A stretch of DNA of 64,000 nucleotides from Nakamurella flava. Lineage in GTDB: Bacteria; Actinomycetota; Actinomycetes; Mycobacteriales; Nakamurellaceae. Below are positions 42,700 to 53,043 of the stretch, one piece after another; position 1 is the stretch's first letter, and every line of letters begins with the position of its first letter. The DNA lies in assembly GCF_005298075.1 (NCBI RefSeq), contig NZ_SZZH01000001.1, positions 1,736,001 to 1,800,000 on the forward strand, in the 5' to 3' direction. The notes below the pieces were generated by a model, which saw only the letters and a program-made list of their open reading frames with translations, made no database searches and was not told where the DNA came from. A program made the translations under genes and the position numbers.

Positions 42700-43701
42700 G
42701 TGCCAAACGATGTCAAACGCAAGCAAAGCCTGGTGATCGCCTTCTTCGAGCCCGAATCCGGCCGAGTCCGACGGCCCGGGGGCCGGCCGCCCGTCGACGA
42801 ACGGTCCGGGGGCGCGGCGTCGGCGTGGCTTCTGCTCGGCGTGCTGCTCGCCGGCCTGACCGGTCTGCTCGCCTTGCTCCCGCCGCCCACCGCGGTGTTG
42901 ACCCTGACCGGTACCGGCACCCGGGGCCTGGACGCCGCGGTACTGGCGGGCGCGTCCGTCCTGGTCTGGGCGTTGAGCGCCTGGGTGGCGACGGTCGCCC
43001 TAGTCGCCGCGATCGGCGTCCTCCCCGGAGTGGGTGGCCAGGCGGCGCGGGCCCTGCTGCGGGTCATCGCCCCGCGGGTCGCCCTGCGCCTGGTCGCGGC
43101 GGCCGTCGGAGCCTCCGCGCTGGCCAGCACCACCGCTTGCGCCGCGCCGATCTTCGCCGAGCCGGCACAGGCGGCGATCTCGACCACCAGCACGCCCGCC
43201 GCCGCCCTCCCGACGTCGACGGCCATCGCCGGTCCGACGGCATCGGCCACGCTCCCATCGTCGGCAGTCCCGGCATCGACCACCGTCCCCTTCGCGATGG
43301 ACTGGCCGGAGTCGACACCGACCGACTCGGTGGTGCTCGACATCCAGTGGCCCGACACCGAAGTCGACGGTCCGACCGTCACGACTGCCGTCGCTTCCCC
43401 GGCGCCGACAGCAGCACCGGGCCACAGCGGCCCCGCCGCCGCTGCTGAGCCCGAGACGTCGGCTCCGCTGTCGTCGGCCCCCACGACGGGACAGGCGGCC
43501 GAGGAGGTCACCGTCCGACCGGGCGACACCTTGTGGTCGCTGGCACAGCGGTCACTGCCCGCCGACGCCGACGACGCCGCCGTCGACACCGCCTGGCGTC
43601 AGTGGTTCGCGGCGAACCGGAACGTCATCGGTGACAACCCCGACCGTCTCGAACCAGGCCAGATCCTGCTTGCCCCGTCGGCGGACGGGTCGACGCCATG
43701 A
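42700..43701 (+). CDS. Membrane protein with C-terminal LysM domain
   Basis: 333 residues. Two membrane helices lie at about 41-60 and 80-110, with a third hydrophobic stretch (about 128-150) ending in an ASTTACAAP sequence. A Ser/Thr/Ala/Pro-rich region of about 120 residues leads to the LysM motif VTVRPGDTLWSLAQRSLP, AANRNVIGDNPDRLEPGQILLAP near the C terminus, which binds peptidoglycan or other GlcNAc polymers. It is a cell-envelope anchor of unknown job. The Rv3235-like gene follows at 55 nt, as a likely operon. Confidence 0.87.
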   Translation: MPNDVKRKQSLVIAFFEPESGRVRRPGGRPPVDERSGGAASAWLLLGVLLAGLTGLLALLPPPTAVLTLTGTGTRGLDAAVLAGASVLVWALSAWVATVALVAAIGVLPGVGGQAARALLRVIAPRVALRLVAAAVGASALASTTACAAPIFAEPAQAAISTTSTPAAALPTSTAIAGPTASATLPSSAVPASTTVPFAMDWPESTPTDSVVLDIQWPDTEVDGPTVTTAVASPAPTAAPGHSGPAAAAEPETSAPLSSAPTTGQAAEEVTVRPGDTLWSLAQRSLPADADDAAVDTAWRQWFAANRNVIGDNPDRLEPGQILLAPSADGSTP

Positions 43702-43756
43702 CACCGGACGCCCCGCATCACCGGATTGCCCGCACCACCGACGAGAGGACCTCGCG

Positions 43757-44401
43757 ATGACGACCGCACTCGCCCCGAGCCATCCCGACCCCCGGGTCGC
43801 CGTGCGCCGCCGGCCCTACCTCGTGCCGGTGCCGGACTGTGAGCCGCCGTTCGACGACGAGGCCGTCGGTTGCCCGCACCACACCGGTCCAGCCGCGAGC
43901 CCGGACGATGACCGCCCGGAATTCGCCGTGCGCCACGGTGTCTGGCGGGGCGGAGTGACGGCGGTCGCCCCCCAGCCGCTGCCCGGTTCGTCCGTGGGCT
44001 CGGGTCCTGTCCGTCACCTGGCCGCCGTCCGACCCGTCGTCCACGGCCCGGCACCGATGCGTCGGGCACCGGAACCGGGTTCGGCCGATCACAGCGCCCG
44101 CATGCTCGCGCGCGCGCTCGTCGAGGTGCTGGCCGGCCATCGGCCGGCCCAGCAGCTGCGCGGGTTCTGCGCGCCGGCAGTCTTCGCCGAACTGCAGCGC
44201 GGCGAGCGTCGGCGGACACCGGCGCTGCCCCACGTCCTCAGTGTCCGCGTGTGTGAGCCGGCGCCCGATGCGGCGGAAGTGGCCACCGTGTACCGGCGGG
44301 GCGATCGGGTGCGCATGGTCGCCTTCCGCCTGGAACGCCCGGCCGGGGACGGCGTGGGCGGCGCGGCGAAGTGGTGCATCACCGCACTGCAGGCCGGGTG
44401 A
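43757..44401 (+). CDS. Rv3235-like conserved protein
   Basis: 214 residues. The N-terminal half is low in complexity with many Pro, His and Arg. The conserved domain starts near residue 112 (HSARMLARALVEVLAGHRPAQQLRGFCAPAVFAELQRG) and ends with VYRRGDRVRMVAFRLERP and KWCITALQAG. This matches the Rv3235 family encoded upstream of secA1 in mycobacteria; function unknown, with the steadily conserved position next to SecA the only clue. GAGAGGA precedes ATG 43757. A strong terminator follows. Confidence 0.85.
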   Translation: MTTALAPSHPDPRVAVRRRPYLVPVPDCEPPFDDEAVGCPHHTGPAASPDDDRPEFAVRHGVWRGGVTAVAPQPLPGSSVGSGPVRHLAAVRPVVHGPAPMRRAPEPGSADHSARMLARALVEVLAGHRPAQQLRGFCAPAVFAELQRGERRRTPALPHVLSVRVCEPAPDAAEVATVYRRGDRVRMVAFRLERPAGDGVGGAAKWCITALQAG

Positions 44402-44440
44402 GTCCCACCGGCCGCGTCGGCGCCACCCCGCCCGACACGA

Positions 44441-44477
44441 CACAGGGCCCGACCCCCTGAGGGGGCCGGGCCCTGTG
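44441..44477. terminator. Bidirectional terminator between the Rv3235-like gene and secA
   Basis: Sixteen base pairs with a single A/C mismatch (44441-44457 with 44461-44477) and a TGA loop, between convergent genes. Confidence 0.85.
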
Positions 44478-44495
44478 ACTGGAACGGTGCGTCGA

Positions 44496-47444
<2,949 letters not shown>

Positions 47445-47798
47445 GAACTCACCCTCTGAGAAGTCGACCTGTGGTCGACGGCCGTACCGCGTGTCTCCCC
47501 GCTCGTGCCGAGCTGCCGCGACGACCGCCGGACGCGCGGTGGGAACCGGCGGATCCATCCACCGGGCCGCTCCGACGCCCCCGCAGTCGCGCGCGACGTG
47601 GTCGGTCCCACGGTGGACCGGCCGGTGCCCATGGTAGGCGCACCGTCGGGTGACCCGGTGGGAGCAGCCTGTCCTGGGCCGGTGAGTCGCCCGCTCGGGT
47701 GCCCCGCCCGGCCGCGGACGCCGCCACCCGCCGGCAGTCCCGGTCAGGGCCGACCCGGACTGCTCCGTCGAGGAGCAGCCCGGGACGGACCGGTGGAC
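47445..47798. other. Intergenic region between hpf and secA
   Basis: 354 nt that should contain the secA promoter. GAGGG lies 8 nt before the secA GTG. I see no convincing -10/-35 pair and no conserved hairpin; open frames here have no similarity. Confidence 0.4.
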
Positions 47799-48437
47799 TC
47801 AGGAACTCAGCCGCAGGAGTCCGTAGTCGAAGCCCTTGCGGCGGTAGACGACCGACGGCAGCTGGGTGTCGGAATCGTTGAACAGGTAGAAGTCGTGTCC
47901 CACCAGCTCCATCTGGAACAGGGCCTGGTCGACGGTGATGGGCTCCGCCGGGTGGTCCTTGACCCGGACGATCCGACCGGGCCCGTCCTGCTCCTGGTCG
48001 ACGCTGTCGTCGGACGTCTCGTCGGCCAGGGCCACCCCGTTCACCGCGTCGAAGGTGGCGATGTCGGCCAGCCCGGGCACGGCACCGGCGGACACCTCGG
48101 CGGCGGCCACGCCGACCGGCAGCCGGTCGTGCTGACGGTGGTGGCGTCGGTCGGCCGAACGACGCAGGCGGGTCTCGAGTTTGGTGACCGCGGCATCCAG
48201 GGCGGCGTAGAAGGAGTCGGCGCTGGCTTCGGCGCGGATGGCCGGACCGCGGCTGCTCAACGTGATCTGCACCCGTTGGCAGGTCTTCGACTGGCGTCGG
48301 TTGGTCTCGTGGGAGAGCTCGACGTCGACCCGGATGATCTTGGGGTCGTAACGCTCCGTTCGGGCCAGCTTCTCGGTGACATGTGTCCGGAAGTGCTCCG
48401 GGATCTCGACGTTCCGACCCTTGACCACGACATCCAC
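47799..48437 (-). CDS. hpf: Ribosome hibernation promoting factor, long form
   Basis: 212 residues. The N-terminal S30AE domain (DVVVKGRNVEIPEHFRTHVTEKLARTERY to about residue 105) binds the decoding region of the 30S subunit; a linker leads to the C-terminal dimerisation domain ITVDQALFQMELVGHDFYLFNDSDTQLPSVVYRRKGFDYGLL. The long form forms 100S dimers of 70S ribosomes. AGGAGGAGG stands just before GTG 48437. It precedes secA on the same strand, as Rv3241c precedes secA1. Confidence 0.95.
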   Translation of the reverse strand: MDVVVKGRNVEIPEHFRTHVTEKLARTERYDPKIIRVDVELSHETNRRQSKTCQRVQITLSSRGPAIRAEASADSFYAALDAAVTKLETRLRRSADRRHHRQHDRLPVGVAAAEVSAGAVPGLADIATFDAVNGVALADETSDDSVDQEQDGPGRIVRVKDHPAEPITVDQALFQMELVGHDFYLFNDSDTQLPSVVYRRKGFDYGLLRLSS

Positions 48438-48846
48438 GACGGTCCTCCTCCTTCGGGTGACCGGACCCCGACGGATCCGGTGCAGGCTGGCACATCGACC
48501 GCCTCCCGGCGGCCGGGGGTGCTGCTGACCTCCTCCGACTCGAACCCACTCCCTGGCAACGGCTCTCGGACACCGTGCCCAGCCGGTGGCGGGTCGGGAT
48601 CGTTCAGCACGAGATCACTCGAACCTACCGTCCGACGGGCGGGCCGCAAGTGCTGAGTCGATCTTGATCGACACACCTGACCACGCCCCGGATCAGCGAC
48701 AACGCACGGTCGGGGAAGGTCCTTGCCGGTTGTCCGTTCCGTCGGGAATTCGTATGGGACAGTGCCCGGGTCAGGGGTACGTGACGCCGGTCGCGGGCAG
48801 ATCGGATCGCGGCGGAGCCCGCCCCGGCAGCCAGGAGGGGGTTGTC
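48438..48846. other. Divergent regulatory region between hpf and a membrane protein
   Basis: 409 nt. On the plus strand TTGTCC (48730-48735), a 17-nt spacer and TATGGG (48753-48758) form a reasonable promoter for the membrane protein. The minus-strand promoter of hpf cannot be placed. A GGGAAT motif at 48745-48749 has no GTT at 18 nt, so it is not a SigH site. Confidence 0.5.
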
Positions 48847-49431
48847 ATGTCCGGACTCGTCGTACTGCTGGTCGGAGCGGTGCTGTGTTTCCTGGGCGTC
48901 GGTTCGGTCCACTGGGCCGTCCTGGCTTCCGGGTTCGGCGCCGGCTGGGTCCTGGCCGACCTGTTCGGCACCTCCGTGGCCGTGACGTTCCTGGTGGCCG
49001 CGGCCACCGCGGTCATCGCCTGGGTGCTGGCCACCCTGGTGTTCAAGGTCGCGTCCTTCGTCGTCGGACTGGTCGCCGGGGCCCTGGTCGGCGCCCGGGT
49101 CTTCGCCGCTGTCGGCGGGCGGGGCAGCACGCTGCTGCTGGCCATCGTGGTGGTCGTCGCCGTGGCGCTGGTGACCGGACTGTTGGCCGACCGGTACCGC
49201 GAACGGGCCCTGCTGTGGGCGACCGCGCTCGGCGGCGCCGGGCTGGTGCTCAGCGGGCTGGGGCTGCTGTGGCCGGGGGGCCTGGGCTTCCTGCGCGATC
49301 CGGGTTCGGGCTGGCAGCAGGTGCTCTCGTCGTTGATCTGGGTGGCGCTGGGTGTCTTCGGATGGATCACCCAGCGGCGTCTGTTCCCCGAGAAGCTGCG
49401 TCTGCGGTCCCGTGAGGAGCGGCGCACCTGA
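48847..49431 (+). CDS. DUF4203-like integral membrane protein
   Basis: 194 residues, largely hydrophobic, six or seven predicted helices from residue 3 onward; glycine- and alanine-rich helices with GALVGARVFAAVGG in the middle resemble the DUF4203/TMEM198 family. The C terminus is basic (LRLRSREERRT). AGGAGGGGG precedes ATG 48847. Function unknown. It is divergent from hpf and convergent with comF. Confidence 0.72.
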   Translation: MSGLVVLLVGAVLCFLGVGSVHWAVLASGFGAGWVLADLFGTSVAVTFLVAAATAVIAWVLATLVFKVASFVVGLVAGALVGARVFAAVGGRGSTLLLAIVVVVAVALVTGLLADRYRERALLWATALGGAGLVLSGLGLLWPGGLGFLRDPGSGWQQVLSSLIWVALGVFGWITQRRLFPEKLRLRSREERRT

Positions 49432-49581
49432 TCGCGCTGGGCCGGCGCTCGACCCCGGGCCCTCTGGCGCCCCGGGCCCGTCCGCCCCACGGTGCGACGA
49501 GCAACGGTCGGCGTTCCCCCCGCGGTCTGGACCGATCCGAACCGCAGGCGGCCACCTCGGGCGCGGCGACCGTCGCCCGCG

Positions 49582-50424
49582 TCAGCCATCCGGCGCCCGT
49601 CGATACCGGGGGCCGGCTGCGTGATCGAACGGAACCGCGCTGGCCACCACGAGCGCTCCGCGTACGGCCAGCCCCCGATGTCGCAGTACCTCCGCCGCGC
49701 AGGCGATCGTCGCCCCGGTGGTGAACACGTCGTCGACGATCAGCACGTCCGACCCCGCCGGTGGCGCCGCTCCGGCCGACCACCGGACGCGGCGGCGGAG
49801 GTTGTCGGCCCGCTCACGGGCGTCCAGACCGACCGAGTCGGCCGCCCGCCAGTCGGTGAACAGGCACGGCGCAACTCCGCAGGGCTGGTCGATGGTGGCC
49901 ACGGCGACAGCGGCGGCCCGGCGGGCCATCAGGGTGACCGGGTCGCCACCCCGGCGTCGGGCACTCGTCCGCCGGCTGGGCGCCGGGACCAGCCACAGCG
50001 GGGCCGGTAGGGCGCTCACCCGGATCAACCGGCCGATGGCGAGCCCGAGTGCCTGTCCGAGCCGCCCGGGGAGGTCGCGACGTCCATGCTCCTTGCCGGC
50101 CAGGATCGCCGGCCGGACCGGATCCGTATACCGCGCGAGCGCCCAGACCTCCGGAGGTCCGGGCGAACGTCCGGGCGACCGGCCCGGTCCCGTGCTCGAC
50201 GTGGGCGGCGGGTCCGGCTCGACGTCGACCGTCAGCGGCCACGGAACCCGTTGGGCTGGTCCGCTCAGCGCCGCTGCGCATCGGGTGCACCACGGCGCCG
50301 GGTCCCCGCACCCGGGACAGGGGCGGGGCAACACGAGATCCAGCCCGGCGGTGAGCGTTTCGCGGAGACTGCTGGAGCCGGCTGCCCGCCCGACCCGGCG
50401 TGGTGCTGTGCGGTGGGATGTCAT
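49582..50424 (-). CDS. comF: ComF family phosphoribosyltransferase-like protein
   Basis: 280 residues. An N-terminal zinc ribbon has CPGCGDPAPWCTRC (C36, C39, C46, C49). The phosphoribosyltransferase domain ends in the PRPP-binding loop DVLIVDDVFTTGATIACAAEVLR. LVPAPSRRTSARRRGGDP is typical. In Gram-positive competence ComF aids DNA uptake; in actinobacteria (Rv3242c) the role is unknown. No comE genes are here. Position between lpqB and hpf is conserved. Confidence 0.92.
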   Translation of the reverse strand: MTSHRTAPRRVGRAAGSSSLRETLTAGLDLVLPRPCPGCGDPAPWCTRCAAALSGPAQRVPWPLTVDVEPDPPPTSSTGPGRSPGRSPGPPEVWALARYTDPVRPAILAGKEHGRRDLPGRLGQALGLAIGRLIRVSALPAPLWLVPAPSRRTSARRRGGDPVTLMARRAAAVAVATIDQPCGVAPCLFTDWRAADSVGLDARERADNLRRRVRWSAGAAPPAGSDVLIVDDVFTTGATIACAAEVLRHRGLAVRGALVVASAVPFDHAAGPRYRRAPDG

Positions 50425-50622
50425 CGATCCATCTGGCGATGCCGGGCCACCCCGGCGCCACTCCGGTCAGGAGCCTGTGGACGCATCGACGGGATGTGGA
50501 CAACCAGGCCGACCGACGGTCGGATGTCGGTGTCCGCCGTCAGGGTTCGGCTCATGACTGCTTCGATGGACACTTCGACCAGCCCGTACGTGGACGGCCG
50601 ACCAGCCTGGCGGGTCGGCCGG

Positions 50623-51141
50623 TCAGCCCAGGGCCCGGCCGATGACGAACAGCAACGCGCGACCGTACGCCTCGGTCGCGGTCCCGCCCTCGAAGGGTTG
50701 CTCGGGCATCTCGCCGCCGCCGCCCGTCATGCCCGGTCCGTCGTTCTGCGGTTCGGCGTCCTGTGGACCGGCGTCGGTGACTGCCGTGCCCGGGACATTC
50801 GCGACGGTGACGTGGAAACGACCCTCGTGGACCTCCAACCGGCGGAACGACCGGCCCAGCAGCCGACGCAGCTGTCCTTCCCGCGGCAGCCAGAGGGTCG
50901 CCTCGAGAGGCACCGAGTCCAGCGCCCACTCGGTCGTCCCGTTGAACCCCAGCACCTGTCCCCCGCTGCCCTCGCCGATGACCTCGACGACCATGTCCGA
51001 CACGGTGAACACGTCCCCGTCCAGCGTCCCGTCGGTGACGACGAACCGGTCACCGGCGGCGGGCTGCCAGCGCAGGCCGGCCGCCCGCAAATCGGCGGCC
51101 AGCGGCACGGGCAGATCCTCGGAATCGGAGGGGATGGCCAT
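50623..51141 (-). CDS. Conserved protein between lpqB and comF, function unknown
   Basis: 172 residues, soluble and acidic. Conserved-looking stretches are LAADLRAAGLRWQPAAGDRFVV, FTVSDMVVEV and GFNGTTEWALDSVPLEATLWLPREGQLRRLLG, then a Gly/Pro-rich variable region and a C-terminal helix EAYGRALLFVIGRALG. Homologues in other actinobacteria are, as I recall, sometimes mislabelled as CpaE; there is no P-loop here. It follows lpqB by 42 nt on the same strand, so it may belong to the mtrAB-lpqB operon. Confidence 0.8.
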   Translation of the reverse strand: MAIPSDSEDLPVPLAADLRAAGLRWQPAAGDRFVVTDGTLDGDVFTVSDMVVEVIGEGSGGQVLGFNGTTEWALDSVPLEATLWLPREGQLRRLLGRSFRRLEVHEGRFHVTVANVPGTAVTDAGPQDAEPQNDGPGMTGGGGEMPEQPFEGGTATEAYGRALLFVIGRALG

Positions 51142-51183
51142 CAGGCTCCTTGTCTCGGGCCGCCCGGGCGGCGGGTCGTCCGG

Positions 51184-53043
51184 TCAGCGGGGGTAGAAGG
51201 GCGCCGCGCCGTTGACGAACGGGCGATCGGTCAACGGGGACGTCCACTGGCCGTCGGCCTGCGAGCCCTGCAGGCGCCACACGCGACCGCTGAAGGCGAC
51301 CAGCAGCGGCTGCCCGGGGGCGACGGCGATCGATTCCACGTCGTCGAAGATGCCCTGGTCGCTGATCGCGCGCCGGGTGTATCCGTCCAGCGAGACGGCG
51401 CGCAGGGTCCGGTAGCTGGTGGCGGTGGTCGCGGCGGCCACGACGAGCTCTCGCGAGCTGGCGAACTGCACTGCGCCCACCTTGACGAGGTCGGGCTGGA
51501 TCGCGAGCAGGTTGCTCACCTGCCAGGTCGTCCCGGCCGATCCGGTCGGGTCCGGCGAGTCCCCGGGGGCGACGGACCCGTCGGAGGCCGCCGGGCTGAT
51601 GACCCCCACGTACAGCCGTTCTCCGGCGACGAAAGCGATGTGCACACCGTCGGGCGAGAGCGCCACGGCCGTGACGGTTCCCCGCCCGACGAGGGCGCTG
51701 GAGCCGACTCGTTCGCGGCTGGTCCCGCCGCTGGTCGAGACGCGGTAGATCTCCGGCTTGACCGAGGCGCCGTTCTGGACGACCCAGGCCTGATCGCCGT
51801 CCCGGGAGAAGGCCGGTGGCGTGAGGGTGTCGGCCTTGAGGGCCGGGGAGGCGTTGTCACCGCCACCCGGCTGGGTGACCATCAGGACCTGGCCGCCACC
51901 GGCGTCGTCGATGACGGCGGCCACGGCTCCGGTGGCCGAGGACATCGCCGCGGACCGGACGACGGGGTTGCCGCTGCCGAGCGGGCCGGGCAGGGAGCTC
52001 AGGGTGTCCAGTCCGAGCACGGCCCCCTGGCTGATGAAGTACGGGTCGCTGGTGACCTGCCCGGTCCCGGCCAGCCGGTCGGGGTCGAAGGATGCCACCG
52101 AACCGATGGTCAGGACGGGCTGCGCCGGGTCGAGCGGGCTGCCGTCGACGGTGATCGTGATCCGGGGGGCCGTGGGCGACAACGTCCACACCACCATGGC
52201 GGCCAGCTGGCGGCGCAGATCCGGGGTGGAGACGTCGACGCCCGTGAGGTCGATGGCCAGGACGCCCTCGGGGTCGACCGTCGGGTTGGAGCGCAGGGCG
52301 GACTGTGCGGCGAACGGTGTCCGAACGGCCCCGACCACGGCCGCCGAGGGTCCGTCGAGCAGCATGGCCATCAGCCGGCTCGCCCGGTTCGCGGTGCTCT
52401 GCCCGACGACGACGTGGCGGGGATCGGGCACGACCACCGATCCGGTCTGGTCCAGGAAGTACAACGTCCGTTCCCGGAACGCGGTGCCGAAGTCGCTCTC
52501 GGTCACCAGCAGCTCGGTCGGTGGGTCGGAGATCCGCCACTGCCCGTCCACCTGCTGCAGCGTCAGGGTCCGCTCGTAGTTCTGCGAGGTGGCGCGGTAG
52601 GCGCGATCGACGTCCAGGCCGCCCATTGCGATCCCGCTGACCGTGACCGAGGCCGTGTCACCGGTCGTCGCTTCCGTCCGGTACCCGTCGGTGAGTTCCA
52701 CGACCGGCAACGCCGACGGCTGCCAGGTGGACTGCGCCTCGGGCGTCAGGTACTCGCGGGCGGCGGCGAAACCGGAGCCGGCCGCGGAATCGAGATCGGT
52801 CCGCGCCGTGGCGGCGATCCATCCCCGGACGATCTGGTCGGGCTGCTGGCCCGGTTGAGGGGCCTGCGGGGCGATGGGCCCCTGCTCCTCGACCACCCTG
52901 GTCACGTCGACGGCCGCACTGGTGGTCGGCACGCCGGAGCACCCGGCGATCACGGCCAGCGCCAGGAGCAAACCGCACAGAACGGGAACCGATCGCCGGC
53001 CGGGACGGGCCCCGCCGCGAGGTTCGGGGCTGACCCGGCTCAT
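51184..53043 (-). CDS. lpqB: Lipoprotein LpqB, accessory to the MtrAB two-component system
   Basis: 619 residues. The lipoprotein signal peptide ends with the lipobox VIAGC (Cys about 35). A GerMN domain occupies about 190-310 (FLDQTGSVVVPDPRHV), and the C-terminal half is a beta-propeller-like LpqB domain. LpqB modulates the MtrB sensor and influences cell-wall stress responses in mycobacteria. The ATG overlaps the mtrB stop by 4 nt (ATGA), so the genes are coupled. Confidence 0.95.
   Translation of the reverse strand: MSRVSPEPRGGARPGRRSVPVLCGLLLALAVIAGCSGVPTTSAAVDVTRVVEEQGPIAPQAPQPGQQPDQIVRGWIAATARTDLDSAAGSGFAAAREYLTPEAQSTWQPSALPVVELTDGYRTEATTGDTASVTVSGIAMGGLDVDRAYRATSQNYERTLTLQQVDGQWRISDPPTELLVTESDFGTAFRERTLYFLDQTGSVVVPDPRHVVVGQSTANRASRLMAMLLDGPSAAVVGAVRTPFAAQSALRSNPTVDPEGVLAIDLTGVDVSTPDLRRQLAAMVVWTLSPTAPRITITVDGSPLDPAQPVLTIGSVASFDPDRLAGTGQVTSDPYFISQGAVLGLDTLSSLPGPLGSGNPVVRSAAMSSATGAVAAVIDDAGGGQVLMVTQPGGGDNASPALKADTLTPPAFSRDGDQAWVVQNGASVKPEIYRVSTSGGTSRERVGSSALVGRGTVTAVALSPDGVHIAFVAGERLYVGVISPAASDGSVAPGDSPDPTGSAGTTWQVSNLLAIQPDLVKVGAVQFASSRELVVAAATTATSYRTLRAVSLDGYTRRAISDQGIFDDVESIAVAPGQPLLVAFSGRVWRLQGSQADGQWTSPLTDRPFVNGAAPFYPR

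Noticed and set aside
48745-48770. Second SigH promoter before the DUF4203-like gene
   Set aside because: GGAAT is present at 48745-48749 but no GTT occurs at 18 nt spacing.
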